Shown piece after piece: positions 26,023 through 35,016 of a DNA stretch of 64,000 nucleotides (position 1 is its first letter; each line of letters starts with the position of its first letter). Made by a program: the position numbers and the translations under genes. Origin of the DNA: Thermosaccharophagus gerlachensis (GTDB lineage Bacteria; Armatimonadota; Fervidibacteria; Fervidibacterales; Thermosaccharophagaceae); assembly GCA_041538025.1 (NCBI GenBank), contig JBGOEV010000003.1, positions 1-64,000 of the forward strand, written 5' to 3'. The notes below the pieces were generated by a model. That model saw only the letters and a list, made by a program, of their open reading frames with translations, did not search any database and was not told where the DNA came from.

Positions 26023-26814
26023 GTGAGCGTGGAGGATGATTTTGCTGTGAGGCACAACATCGTCAAGGAAAAGCTTAAGCGCGGGGAAGTGACAATCGGT
26101 TCGTGGATTTCGCTTGGCTCACCGACTGCTTCACTTATGATGGCTCGTTGTGGTTTTGATTGGTTGGTCATAGACACAGAGCACGGGCAGATTGGATACG
26201 AAGCCATGCTCAACTGTATACAGGCTATATGCTTAACAGAGTGCATACCTTTCGTGCGAGTAGCGTGGAACGATCCAGCTTTGATAAAGAGGGCTTTGGA
26301 TGCGGGTGCGCTTGGTATAGTTGTGCCGATGGTGTGCAGTGCTGATGAGGCAGCTTCTGCAGTTAGAGCCACTTTCTTTCCACCGAAGGGGGTGAGGTCT
26401 GCTGGTGGTGCCCTCGCACAAAGCCTTCATGGTCACGACTACTTCAAGAAAGCCAACGAGGAAATATGCCTCATAGTCCAGATTGAGCATTTCATCGCTG
26501 TTGAGAGGGCAAGGGAAATACTGAGCGTAGATGGAGTTGATGGCTGTTTCATCGGTCCCAATGACTTGGCTGCATCGCTTGGGCTGTTACATACAAATTT
26601 CCGTCAGGAGAGCCGTTGGGTTGAAGCTGTTGAGCATGTTTTGCACACAGCAACTGCTCTTGGTAAACCAGCTGGCATACATTGTGTTGATGTGAGCGAA
26701 GCGATAGAACGAATATCTCAGGGGTTTAAGTTTGTGGCTATCAGCTCCGAATTACGCCTCATGAACGCTGCTGCTGAAGGAGCGCTCAAGCTCGTGAAGG
26801 AGAAGATAAGTTAA
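26023..26814 (+). CDS. HpcH/HpaI family class II aldolase
   Basis: The 263-residue TIM-barrel protein has the family motifs SWISLGSPTASLMMARCGFD, DTEHG (metal-site His), VVPMV, PPKGVRS with RSAGG, VQIEH (metal-binding Glu) and FIGPNDLAASLG. These metal-dependent enzymes cleave or form 2-keto-3-deoxy sugar acids and related hydroxy-keto acids, typically yielding pyruvate. The exact substrate is unknown. The start is uncertain between the GTGs at 26023 and 26029. It lies 43 bases after valS and converges with the macro-domain gene. Confidence 0.88.
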   Translation: MSVEDDFAVRHNIVKEKLKRGEVTIGSWISLGSPTASLMMARCGFDWLVIDTEHGQIGYEAMLNCIQAICLTECIPFVRVAWNDPALIKRALDAGALGIVVPMVCSADEAASAVRATFFPPKGVRSAGGALAQSLHGHDYFKKANEEICLIVQIEHFIAVERAREILSVDGVDGCFIGPNDLAASLGLLHTNFRQESRWVEAVEHVLHTATALGKPAGIHCVDVSEAIERISQGFKFVAISSELRLMNAAAEGALKLVKEKIS

Positions 26815-26847
26815 GCGCTTTCACACTTGCCATTAACCATCCTAACA

Positions 26848-27420
26848 CTAAACCCTCTTTCCTTCCTCGCCAAACCGCTTGATGAATTCGTTCATAAAGG
26901 GCTTCAATGTTTGCTCATCAATTATGGTTATGCGAATTGTTTGAGGGTTGCCGTGCGGATGTTCAGAGCAAAAGTCAAGTATTGTTTGAAGCATGACCAT
27001 TGCACACCTATCCTTTGGGAAACCGAATATGCCAGCGCTTATTGCAGGGATAGCTATGCTAACGAAGCCCTTCTCGTTGGCGAGCTTCAAGCTGTTGTAG
27101 ACTGCCCTTCTCAGTTTTTCATCCTCATCGCCTTCGCCCCATTGAGGACCAACTGCGTGTATGATAGCTTTCGCGTTGAGAGCGCCAGCCGTTGTCATCG
27201 CCACTTCACCGACAGGCACGTAGCCTATCTTATCGCTCTCCTCTTGGATGATCTTTCCACCTTTCCTAACTATTGCCCCAGCGACACCTCCACCATGCTT
27301 CAAATAACAGTTCGCAGCGTTCACTATGGCATCCACGCGCTCTTCCGTTATGTCACCATGCACAAGTTGCAGAAGGTGCCCTGATGGGAGAGCATGTTCA
27401 TACACGACTTTGTTTTCCAT
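26848..27420 (-). CDS. Macro-domain protein (ADP-ribose-binding, O-acetyl-ADP-ribose deacetylase-like)
   Basis: The 190-residue macro domain starts at ATG 27420 (MENKVVYEH) with AGAGGTG 6 bases upstream. The longer in-frame start at 27534 adds 38 residues with no fold and is less likely. Motifs include GDITEERVDAIVNAANCYLKHGGGVAGAI (the ADP-ribose pocket, with the NAAN and GGGVAGAI loops) and PAISAGIFGFPKD (the phosphate loop). Such proteins hydrolyse O-acetyl-ADP-ribose or remove ADP-ribose from proteins or nucleic acids. It is a single domain, divergent from the KaiC-like gene and convergent with the aldolase gene, so its neighbours give no specific role. Confidence 0.88.
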   Translation of the reverse strand: MENKVVYEHALPSGHLLQLVHGDITEERVDAIVNAANCYLKHGGGVAGAIVRKGGKIIQEESDKIGYVPVGEVAMTTAGALNAKAIIHAVGPQWGEGDEDEKLRRAVYNSLKLANEKGFVSIAIPAISAGIFGFPKDRCAMVMLQTILDFCSEHPHGNPQTIRITIIDEQTLKPFMNEFIKRFGEEGKRV

Positions 27421-27635
27421 CTCCTTCACCTCTGAATCGTTGGTAAGGTTTTTAGCTTGCATGAAGAGGCAAGCGCTACAGCTCCACTTAGTGATAATTT
27501 TAATGAGGGATCTCCATCTTGTTTCTGCTATCACATTGGGGCGCAGTTGTTAAAATTGCCAATTGGGATGTTTCGCTAAATGGTTGTTTTGCGCAACGCT
27601 TCTTTCAACCCACTGCACAGCGAGGGTTGTTCAGT

Positions 27636-29279
27636 ATGAGCGAGAAAGTAGCTACTGGGATACCCGGCTTGGATGAGATATTTCAAGGTGGAGTGTTGAA
27701 AGGCAGTTCGGTGCTCGTTGAAGGACCACCGGGAAGCGGTAAAACAACGCTTGGGCTACAATTCGTTGTCAATGGCATTACCCAGTTTGATGAAGGCGGT
27801 ATAGTCATAACATTTGAGCAATTCCCAGATCAGCTATATCGTGATGCCCTTTCTTTCGGATGGGATTTGAAGCGACTTGAGGAGGATGGGAAATTGCGTG
27901 TTGTTTGCACATCGCCACCTGTCCTTGAGCGAATGCTTCGTTCAACTGATGGCATGCTCGAGAAGATACGCGATGAAATTGGTGCAAAGCGCATTGTCGT
28001 TGATAGCGTGACGCATTTGCACCGCATCACAGATAATTTGATTTTGCTGCGTGAGCTTGTGCACACCCTCGTTAATGGGCTTAAGCTCCTTGGCTTCACA
28101 GCGCTCTTAACGAAGGAAGTTACAACACATGAGCCAACAGTGATTGACTTTGAGGAGTATGTAGTTGACACTGTTATCAGGTTGAACTACGTATCGCTAC
28201 CAGGCACAGCTGGTGCCAGAAGATGGCTTGAGGTGAGGAAGGCGAGGGGACAAAGCTACATTGATGGTCGCCACCCATACAGGATAACCGAATCTGGCTT
28301 GCGTGTCTTCCCATGCCCTCGCCCAAAACAAAGAGAACTCACGGTCAGAGGGCTACGAAATGCAGTTGAACGGGTTCCAAGTGGCGTTGCAGGGTTGGAC
28401 GAAATCTTAATGGGTGGATATGTTAGGAACACTACGACGCTCATAGCTGGACCATCTGGTGCTGGGAAAACCATGCTCTCGTTGCACTTTTTGCTTAGTG
28501 GCGCTTGTATGAGGGAAAGGGGTCTGTTGCTCACATTCCAAGAAAGCCCTTGGAGAGTAATTCAGACTATGAATACGATTGACCCAAACACTCCAAAATA
28601 CATCAAGCAGAGGCTTTTAAGGGTTGAGCACTTGCTCCCGATGAACTTCAGCCCAGAGGAAGTTATCTTCAATTTAGTCAAGTGGTGTGAGGAACTCCGC
28701 ATAAAGAGGCTCGTCATAGACAGCATCTCTGACCTCTTAAGCCTCGTTGAAAGTGAGGAGGTAGCTCACGACCTTGCATACTCCATCGTTAAGTTGATGG
28801 AGGAGAGGGGCGTCACAACACTCATGACTTATGAGCTGAAGCAGGTCACAGGGATAACAAGCATTTCGGAGATAGGCTTCTCATTCATTGCCGATACCGT
28901 TATTTACATCGGGTTTACGGAAGTTGAAAGTGAGGTGGCAAAAGTTATAAGCGTGTTGAAACTTCGCGGTGGTATTCATCAAACCGATTTACGTCGTCTC
29001 ATCGTCACTGAGAGGGGACTCAAAGTTGGAACGAAGTTTACGGGCTTGACTGGAGTCCTAATGGGCGCACCAATGGGGCACTACAGGGAGACAGTTGATG
29101 AACTTATCCAACCGCTCACATTTGTCAGCGACTTCATTGATATGCTCGCGGAAGGTGAGGTTGACGAGAACAAAAGGAAAGAGTTGCTCTCAAACATGAA
29201 AGAACAGGTTTTGAAGGTGATGAAATCACTTTGCGAGAAGTATGAAGTGGATTATGAAGCGTTGTTAGAAGGAACTTAG
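27636..29279 (+). CDS. KaiC-like tandem RecA-fold ATPase
   Basis: The 547-residue protein has two KaiC/RadA-type ATPase domains. Each starts with a GxxGLDEI motif (GIPGLDEIFQGG, then GVAGLDEILMGG) and has a Walker A: GPPGSGKTT near residue 31 and GPSGAGKTM in the second half. Walker B regions are RIVVDSVTHL and RLVIDSISDLL. The paired catalytic glutamates of KaiC appear as FEQ in domain 1 and FQE in domain 2, so each domain keeps only one. No KaiA or KaiB is in the window. ATG 27636 has GAGGG 9 bases upstream; the longer TTG frame from 27519 lacks a clear site. It is followed after 34 bases by cheA, suggesting a shared signalling pathway. Confidence 0.88.
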   Translation: MSEKVATGIPGLDEIFQGGVLKGSSVLVEGPPGSGKTTLGLQFVVNGITQFDEGGIVITFEQFPDQLYRDALSFGWDLKRLEEDGKLRVVCTSPPVLERMLRSTDGMLEKIRDEIGAKRIVVDSVTHLHRITDNLILLRELVHTLVNGLKLLGFTALLTKEVTTHEPTVIDFEEYVVDTVIRLNYVSLPGTAGARRWLEVRKARGQSYIDGRHPYRITESGLRVFPCPRPKQRELTVRGLRNAVERVPSGVAGLDEILMGGYVRNTTTLIAGPSGAGKTMLSLHFLLSGACMRERGLLLTFQESPWRVIQTMNTIDPNTPKYIKQRLLRVEHLLPMNFSPEEVIFNLVKWCEELRIKRLVIDSISDLLSLVESEEVAHDLAYSIVKLMEERGVTTLMTYELKQVTGITSISEIGFSFIADTVIYIGFTEVESEVAKVISVLKLRGGIHQTDLRRLIVTERGLKVGTKFTGLTGVLMGAPMGHYRETVDELIQPLTFVSDFIDMLAEGEVDENKRKELLSNMKEQVLKVMKSLCEKYEVDYEALLEGT

Positions 29280-29313
29280 GTGGGCGTCCGTAGTTTTGGG
29301 CAGGTGAAAGTGA

Positions 29314-31851
29314 ATGGATGAACTTGACCTCACTCAATTGCTTGGTGACTACATTGATGAGGCTGAGGGACTTTTAGTGAGGATGGAACAGCTAATCATG
29401 GAGGTTGAGAGGGAAAGGGTTTCTGGCACCGTGAAAACAGATACTTTGAATGAGCTCTTCAGGTGTGCTCATACGCTGAAGGGTTCTTCTGGGCTTGTGG
29501 GCTTGGGTGCGATTGAGGAGTTAGCACATGAGATGGAGAGCATCTTTGATGCCCTACGCAGTGGCGAAGTAACGTTATCGCAGGAAACGCTTGACCTCCT
29601 GCTTCAGTGCATTGATACCATTGAACTTTTGCTCTTGCAAGTTAAGAATGGCGAAGAGTTGGATGAAGCGCTCGCACGGGAAGTCTCAGAGAGGTTGCGA
29701 GGCATCTTTTGTCATCCACTTGGTGAATCGGAAGCCCAACCTTGCATTGAGCTTCCACAGCGCATAAAGGCTGTCCTGACGGAAGGCGAGGAAGCCACCT
29801 TAGCAAAGTGCGTTAGAGAAGGGATTGGAATTTATGAAGTGAGCGTCCCAGCGATGGTTCGGAATGTTGAATCAGTTGTTGAGACATGCAAGCAAGTATT
29901 AGCAAAAGTTGGGGAGATCATCTCTGTCATTCACACACCACCCGTTATTGGAGGGCATGACATAACATGCTCATTCTTGCTTGCCAGCTCGCTCAGCGAA
30001 GATGAAATCGTTAAAGCCGTGGAAGGGATAAACGCTGATGTGAAGTGCCTTTTCAAGCCATCAGTTACGCAACTGAAGCCTGTAGAGGAAAGTGTAGTGC
30101 TTGCCACTGACCAAACCAAAGCTGGCGAACTGGCAGTAATACCACCGCTTCATGTAAGAAGAGAAACAGTAATGGGCACAATGCGAGTTGATGTGCACAA
30201 GCTTGATAAGTTACTTAGCTTGGTTGGCGAGCTGATTGTAATACGCTCGCGCTACAGCACTATTGAGAAGTTGCTGAAAGAAGTTTTGAAGGGCGATAAG
30301 GTGCTGGAAGAGCTTGAAAGGACAAACCGTTTCTTCTGCCGTCGCCTTGATGAGCTGCGCGAGAGCGTATTTGAGGCTCGTATGGTGCCACTTAATGTTG
30401 TTTTCATGAGGGCACCAAGGTTGGTGAGAGACTTAGCGAAAGAAACGGGAAAGCTTGTGAGGCTCACGATTGATGGCGGTGATATTGAGGCTGATAGGAG
30501 TGTCGTTGAAGCTATTGCCGAACCTTTGATGCATTTGCTCAGGAACGCTATTGATCATGGTATTGAGTTGCCTGAGGAGAGGGAAAGGGTTGGAAAGGAA
30601 AGGGTTGGCAGTGTTTGGTTAAAGGCATGGCGTGAAGGAGGGAAGATAGTTGTTGAAGTGGGAGATGACGGTAGAGGGATTGACCTTGCGAAAGTGGCTA
30701 AAAGGGCTGCAGAGCTTGGGTTGGCTCACAACATAGAAGGGCTATCGCACACAGAGCTTCTTGAGCTCATTTGTCAGCCGGGCTTCTCAACATCGGCTCA
30801 TGTTACGCGTGTCTCAGGAAGGGGAATCGGGTTAGATGTTGTTAAGAGCTTGATTGAGAAGATAGGTGGCGCACTTGAAATGGAAACTGAAGAGGGTGTT
30901 GGGACTGTATTCAGAATGCGTTTGCCAGTCACCGTCTCAATACTCAGTGTGTTCCTCACGAAAGTTGGGAAGGCTATTTGCGCAATCCCGATGGAGATGG
31001 TAAGGATGGTTATGAAGATGCGGAAAGAATGTGTTAGGCAAGTTAGCGGTGTTAAAGCCTACCAGTTTGATGATGGAAGGTTGCTTCCAATGATACGCTT
31101 GAGTGATTTGTTTGTGGGTGTGAACGACGAGCAAGAGCAAAAGGAGTTCTTAATGCTTATCGAAGCACATGGCATTAGCGCCTGCCTCGTCACAAACGAG
31201 CCATTAGGTTTTCATGATGTGGTTATAAAGCCGTTGCCCGAACCACTCAATAGGATTGAGGTGCTAATGGGTGTAGCTGAGCTTGGCGATGGTAGTTTGG
31301 CAACCGTCATTGATGTGCATAGGCTGTTGGCAACATCTTTCAAGCATGTGCCATCAAGCATGCGAAGGGAAGTTGGCATCAAGCGTTATGAGCCAACACA
31401 TGAGGCGCTCATACACTTACTCGTCTTTGAGCTCTCTGGGAAATTTTTCGCAGCACCTGTTGAACAAGTTGCTGAGGTTATATCACAATGCGAGCTCTTG
31501 CGCCTGCCAAACATGCCATATCCAATTGAGGGAATGATTGAATGGCATGGTGGACAAATACCAGTCGTTGACCTGCGTAGGCTTCTCGGGTTTGAACGGA
31601 AACCGTTTGATGCTAAAGAGAAGCTCATCGTGGCTAACGCTGATGGGAAACACTTTGCATTCGCTGTTGATAGGCTTGTTGATGTGGTCGCAGTAGAGCT
31701 TAAACATGTCCACCAGTTAGTCAATATGAAGGGTATAACAGGCATCACAAAGTGTAGCATTGCGGGGAAAAAGTTGGAGTGCATCCTCATCGACTTGAGC
31801 TACTGGGCGAGCCTCATCAACATTACAAGCGACACGAAAAACGACGCCTGA
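29314..31851 (+). CDS. cheA: CheA-type histidine kinase with two C-terminal CheW-like domains
   Basis: The 845-residue protein has five parts. An Hpt (P1) domain carries phospho-acceptor His53 in AHTLKGSSG. A P2-like regulator-binding region lies at about 155-250. The P3 dimerisation helix pair lies at about 285-350 (VHKLDKLLSLVGELIV). The HATPase (P4) has the N box LLRNAIDHGIE, G1 GDDGRGID and G2 GRGIGLDVV. Two CheW-like (P5) domains end the protein, the second starting near HLLVFELSGKFFAAPVEQV. Kinases of this type phosphorylate CheY-type regulators. No chemoreceptor, CheY, CheR, CheB or flagellar gene is present. The pairing with the KaiC-like ATPase makes a non-chemotactic pathway plausible. 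The second P5-like module is an extension relative to standard CheA. Confidence 0.93.
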   Translation: MDELDLTQLLGDYIDEAEGLLVRMEQLIMEVERERVSGTVKTDTLNELFRCAHTLKGSSGLVGLGAIEELAHEMESIFDALRSGEVTLSQETLDLLLQCIDTIELLLLQVKNGEELDEALAREVSERLRGIFCHPLGESEAQPCIELPQRIKAVLTEGEEATLAKCVREGIGIYEVSVPAMVRNVESVVETCKQVLAKVGEIISVIHTPPVIGGHDITCSFLLASSLSEDEIVKAVEGINADVKCLFKPSVTQLKPVEESVVLATDQTKAGELAVIPPLHVRRETVMGTMRVDVHKLDKLLSLVGELIVIRSRYSTIEKLLKEVLKGDKVLEELERTNRFFCRRLDELRESVFEARMVPLNVVFMRAPRLVRDLAKETGKLVRLTIDGGDIEADRSVVEAIAEPLMHLLRNAIDHGIELPEERERVGKERVGSVWLKAWREGGKIVVEVGDDGRGIDLAKVAKRAAELGLAHNIEGLSHTELLELICQPGFSTSAHVTRVSGRGIGLDVVKSLIEKIGGALEMETEEGVGTVFRMRLPVTVSILSVFLTKVGKAICAIPMEMVRMVMKMRKECVRQVSGVKAYQFDDGRLLPMIRLSDLFVGVNDEQEQKEFLMLIEAHGISACLVTNEPLGFHDVVIKPLPEPLNRIEVLMGVAELGDGSLATVIDVHRLLATSFKHVPSSMRREVGIKRYEPTHEALIHLLVFELSGKFFAAPVEQVAEVISQCELLRLPNMPYPIEGMIEWHGGQIPVVDLRRLLGFERKPFDAKEKLIVANADGKHFAFAVDRLVDVVAVELKHVHQLVNMKGITGITKCSIAGKKLECILIDLSYWASLINITSDTKNDA

Positions 31852-31875
31852 CGGCTTACCAATGAGGCGTTAAGG

Positions 31876-33015
31876 TTACAACTGTGGAGGGAAGAACTTA
31901 AACACTTCAAGTGGTTCTGTTGCTGTGTTTTCAAAGATGTGAGGCTTTGTAGCTGCGAGATATGAGACGAAAAACTCGTCTCCGCGCTTTATCCTTCTGC
32001 CGTTAAGTTTCCCTACACCTCGCCATATTAGCAAAGCGTATGGTGATTCCTCTATGCTTTCAAACTTTGAGGTGATGATGAGCCTTTTGGCGCTGAACTT
32101 CTTTGTCAATGTTGGTGGCACAATCCAGCTCTCCTCACCACCGCTCCTCTTACCACCCTCACAAGGTGTTGGTATTAGGCGACATCTTTCAATCAGGTCT
32201 TCTTGGGTTGCAAGTTCCATGTTAATGAATTGAAGCGCACTCTCCAAGTCTGGGAAGCCCGGATGGACTTGCTCTTTGCTCAACTTTTTGCCATTGCTTT
32301 TTGTCTCAAGCAAAGTGTAAACATCGGAAGGCTGTTGGACTTCAATTGTGAGCGCAGTTCCGGGTCGGTGTGGCACGCCAGCTGGCACAAAAAATCCTTC
32401 ACCATAGCGTTGGTAGAAGTATGGCGATAGTTCAAGCAAATAATCTCTTCCCTTTTTAATTGCCCGCTTTAATTCCTCAATTCCAACGCCTTTGCGGAGC
32501 CCAACGTGTGTGTATGGGACATTGCCTTTTGGTGCTTCTGGGAAATAATAAGCCTCGTCTTTGCCGAAACGATGCCCAGGAAAATATTCCGGATGACCTC
32601 TCACAGCATCATCATCGGCGTGGAAATGGAAGACAATCGGTTGATATGGATCAAGGATTTTCACCAGCACGAGGAAATCGCTATTGTGTGCATGGTTGCG
32701 CTCGCTACCAAGCAAAAGCTGACCATACATTTTGAGTGCTTCCCTTAGTGTGATATTGACATCCTTTACAGCTATGATGCTCAGCCCTTCGCCTTTGATT
32801 GGGTGTGGGTTAGTTGCTTCAACTGTTGAGGCGATCCAACGTTCTGGCATCCAAAGCCCAGATTGAGGTTGAAATGTTTCGCCCGGTTTTTTACCGAGCC
32901 CTAATCTCCCACCATCCATGTAGAACCGACGCACGAATGTTGGTCGCAGTGGCAATATACCTCCTGTTCTTTCAATGAGCCTTTCAAGCGCCCTCTCAAT
33001 GTTTGAAGCTATCAT
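31876..33015 (-). CDS. Mannose-6-phosphate isomerase-like cupin protein
   Basis: The roughly 379-residue protein resembles class I phosphomannose isomerases. It has a central cupin with metal-ligand-like residues in VFHFHADDDAVRGHPEY and later FFVPAGVPHRPGTALTIEVQQPSDV, matching the HxPGT-type second motif of ManA. An N-terminal MDGGRLGLGKKPGE segment replaces the usual ManA start. A sugar-phosphate isomerase role is likely, but the substrate is unproven. I chose the ATG at 33015, 6 bases after GGAGGTG, rather than the upstream in-frame codon at 33060. The start overlaps the last 20 bases of the DUF502 gene. Confidence 0.75.
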   Translation of the reverse strand: MIASNIERALERLIERTGGILPLRPTFVRRFYMDGGRLGLGKKPGETFQPQSGLWMPERWIASTVEATNPHPIKGEGLSIIAVKDVNITLREALKMYGQLLLGSERNHAHNSDFLVLVKILDPYQPIVFHFHADDDAVRGHPEYFPGHRFGKDEAYYFPEAPKGNVPYTHVGLRKGVGIEELKRAIKKGRDYLLELSPYFYQRYGEGFFVPAGVPHRPGTALTIEVQQPSDVYTLLETKSNGKKLSKEQVHPGFPDLESALQFINMELATQEDLIERCRLIPTPCEGGKRSGGEESWIVPPTLTKKFSAKRLIITSKFESIEESPYALLIWRGVGKLNGRRIKRGDEFFVSYLAATKPHIFENTATEPLEVFKFFPPQL

Positions 33016-33706
33016 CATCCACACCTCCACCACTGTGGCGTGATAACCTCTCTTCTGCATGTTCTTCCTTAGGGAGCATCAATATCTCTTCCTCTGCCTC
33101 CATATCAGGCTTTAAGACCCCTCCTGAGACAATGAATTTGAGTGCTTCTTCAAGCGAGATATCAATTTGCACTATGTTTTCCTCTGGGACTATGAGTGTA
33201 AAGCCAGTTAAAGGTGTTGGTGTGCTCGGTAAGAAGACAGTAACTGCATCTCTCCCGAGCGCTTCCTTGATCTTATTGCCAACTGAGCCCGTTAAGAAGC
33301 CAACCATGTAGATGCCTGCATTTGGTAAGAAGACAAGCACTGGTTTTCCGGGTTGTTTCATCTTCGGTTGTGTGAGGAGGTGAACTACTTGACGAGCTGG
33401 GGAATAGACCACACGAACTATTGGCAACTGAGCTAACAGCAAATCCCACCACTTTATGAACCTCCGTCCAACTATGGTTGAGCCAACAAATCCAATCGCA
33501 ATTACTATCCCAATGACTAAGAGGAGGGAGAAGAAAAGACCAACACCAGGTATTGGCGCATGGAAGATATCCCCAACCCATTTGTCCACTATTGGTGCAA
33601 GTGGCTTGTAGATGAGCTGGGTGATGTAAGCCAATACAAAAATGGTTATCACCATCGGAAGCAATATTGCGAGACCGGTTAAAAAGTAACGCCTCAAAAC
33701 CCTCAA
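32996..33706 (-). CDS. DUF502 family membrane protein
   Basis: The 236-residue protein matches DUF502. Two N-terminal membrane segments (about 7-30 and 55-80) are separated by a loop ending in PGVGLFFSLLLVIGIVIAIG. A cytoplasmic domain follows with PIVRVVYSPARQVVHLL, PVLVFLPNAGIYMVGFLTG and FLPSTPTPLTGFTLIVPEENI. The molecular function is unknown; plant homologues (LCV/COV) affect vascular patterning. The TTG start overlaps the stop of the upstream CNNM gene by four bases (TTGA), indicating translational coupling. The acidic and His-rich C-terminal tail is not conserved in the family as far as I can judge. Confidence 0.85.
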   Translation of the reverse strand: MRVLRRYFLTGLAILLPMVITIFVLAYITQLIYKPLAPIVDKWVGDIFHAPIPGVGLFFSLLLVIGIVIAIGFVGSTIVGRRFIKWWDLLLAQLPIVRVVYSPARQVVHLLTQPKMKQPGKPVLVFLPNAGIYMVGFLTGSVGNKIKEALGRDAVTVFLPSTPTPLTGFTLIVPEENIVQIDISLEEALKFIVSGGVLKPDMEAEEEILMLPKEEHAEERLSRHSGGGVDDDSFKH

Positions 33707-34986
33707 GCCTTTTCACCACCTTTAGTTTTATCCACTACCAAGCGCACTTTCGTGACCCTGCGGTGTTTCACTTCTTCAACTATAAGTTTTGCACCTTCAA
33801 TTTTGATGCTTTCGCCCACCTTCGGTATGCGTCCGAGCACATAAAAGATGAATCCGCCAAGAGTGTCAAACTTGCCATCTGGCAACTCTATTTTGAGTTT
33901 CTCTTTGAGTTCATATCTGTTCAGCGTTGCGTCCACAATGTAGCTTCCATCATCAAGCTGCTGTATGTGAGGCGTTTCTTTATCATGCTCATCAACCAAC
34001 TCACCTACAACCTGCTCAGCTATATCCTCAAGTGTGATCAAACCTGCAGTGCTTCCATACTCGTCAATGACAATCGCTATATGGACTTGTGCTGAACGCA
34101 TCTCGTTCAGCAGCTCTTTCAGGTTTTTCGTTTCTGGGACGAACAAAGGTGTGCGCATTATTTCCTTCAGTTCAGCGCATCTGCCTTTCTCGCTCCAGCA
34201 CTTCAAGATGTCGTATGCATATACGATGCCGATTACGTTGTCTATGCTTGTTTCGTATATAGGGATGCGTGAGTGTCCTGTTTTGATTATCAAATTCACA
34301 ACCTCTTCTATCTGGCAGTCCGAGCTTAATGCGACTATATCTGGTCGTGGCACCATGACTTCTTTCACGAGTATCCTATCTAAGCGCATTATCCCAGAGG
34401 CTATGTTATACTCACGTTCTTGTAGGACGTCCTCCTCAACGCTTATTTCAAGCAACGTCATTATTTCCTCGTCGGTAAGCTTTAAGCGTTCGTGAGGTTC
34501 TTTGTATCCCAAGAGGTGTAGTAGTGCCTTCGCTGTTGAGCTTAGGGCTGATGTCAGCGGCACAAGTATATCGCCAAGTAATTTTATCAAACGATGCCAA
34601 CGGATAATAACGCTCTCAGCATGCTGCATGCTGTATGTCTTTGGTGTTATCTCGCAAACGCTGAGGATAAAAGTTATCATTGCGAGTGTCCCTATCATTT
34701 GTATCAGTGGTTTTTTATACGCCAGCACTACGAGCAGGTGTGTAGTTAGTGCCGAGGTCAAAAGGATTGAGACATTGCATCCGATGACGAATGACGCAAT
34801 ATACTGTCTTGACTGCGCCCAATCAAAGTAAGCCACTTGGTCAGCGCCTGTGCGCTGGCTTAGCAACGCTTGTAGTCTTGTCCTGCTTGATGCGATTAAA
34901 GCTGCCTCAAAGAGTGAGAAGAGGAAAATTAAGCTTAGCCCACCGATCAGGATGATGATTTCGCCAGCAATCAAAATGCTTTTCAT
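33703..34986 (-). CDS. CNNM/CorC family transporter-associated protein (DUF21-CBS-CorC_HlyC), copy 1
   Basis: The 427-residue protein has a DUF21 (CNNM) transmembrane domain of about four segments (1-180). A CBS pair follows at about 195-320 with VMVPRPDIVALS and VVDEYGSTAGLIT-like motifs (here VIDEYGSTAGLITLEDIAE). A C-terminal CorC_HlyC domain is recognised from DDGSYIVDATLNRYEL. Family members take part in magnesium or cobalt efflux or homeostasis. It is downstream of a paralogue with the same architecture, 30 bases apart, and overlaps the DUF502 gene by 4 bases. Confidence 0.92.
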   Translation of the reverse strand: MKSILIAGEIIILIGGLSLIFLFSLFEAALIASSRTRLQALLSQRTGADQVAYFDWAQSRQYIASFVIGCNVSILLTSALTTHLLVVLAYKKPLIQMIGTLAMITFILSVCEITPKTYSMQHAESVIIRWHRLIKLLGDILVPLTSALSSTAKALLHLLGYKEPHERLKLTDEEIMTLLEISVEEDVLQEREYNIASGIMRLDRILVKEVMVPRPDIVALSSDCQIEEVVNLIIKTGHSRIPIYETSIDNVIGIVYAYDILKCWSEKGRCAELKEIMRTPLFVPETKNLKELLNEMRSAQVHIAIVIDEYGSTAGLITLEDIAEQVVGELVDEHDKETPHIQQLDDGSYIVDATLNRYELKEKLKIELPDGKFDTLGGFIFYVLGRIPKVGESIKIEGAKLIVEEVKHRRVTKVRLVVDKTKGGEKA

Positions 34987-35016
34987 ATCCGTCCCCTACT
35001 GTTCAATTTTTCTTGT

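Noticed and set aside
26848..27420. Toxin-antitoxin (DarG-like) role for the macro-domain protein
   Set aside because: There is no DarT-like toxin gene adjacent and the protein is a single macro domain; a general hydrolase is simpler.
31844..31870. ACGCCT/AGGCGT stem between cheA and the cupin gene as a terminator
   Set aside because: The stem has only six pairs with a 15-base loop and no T-tract on either strand.
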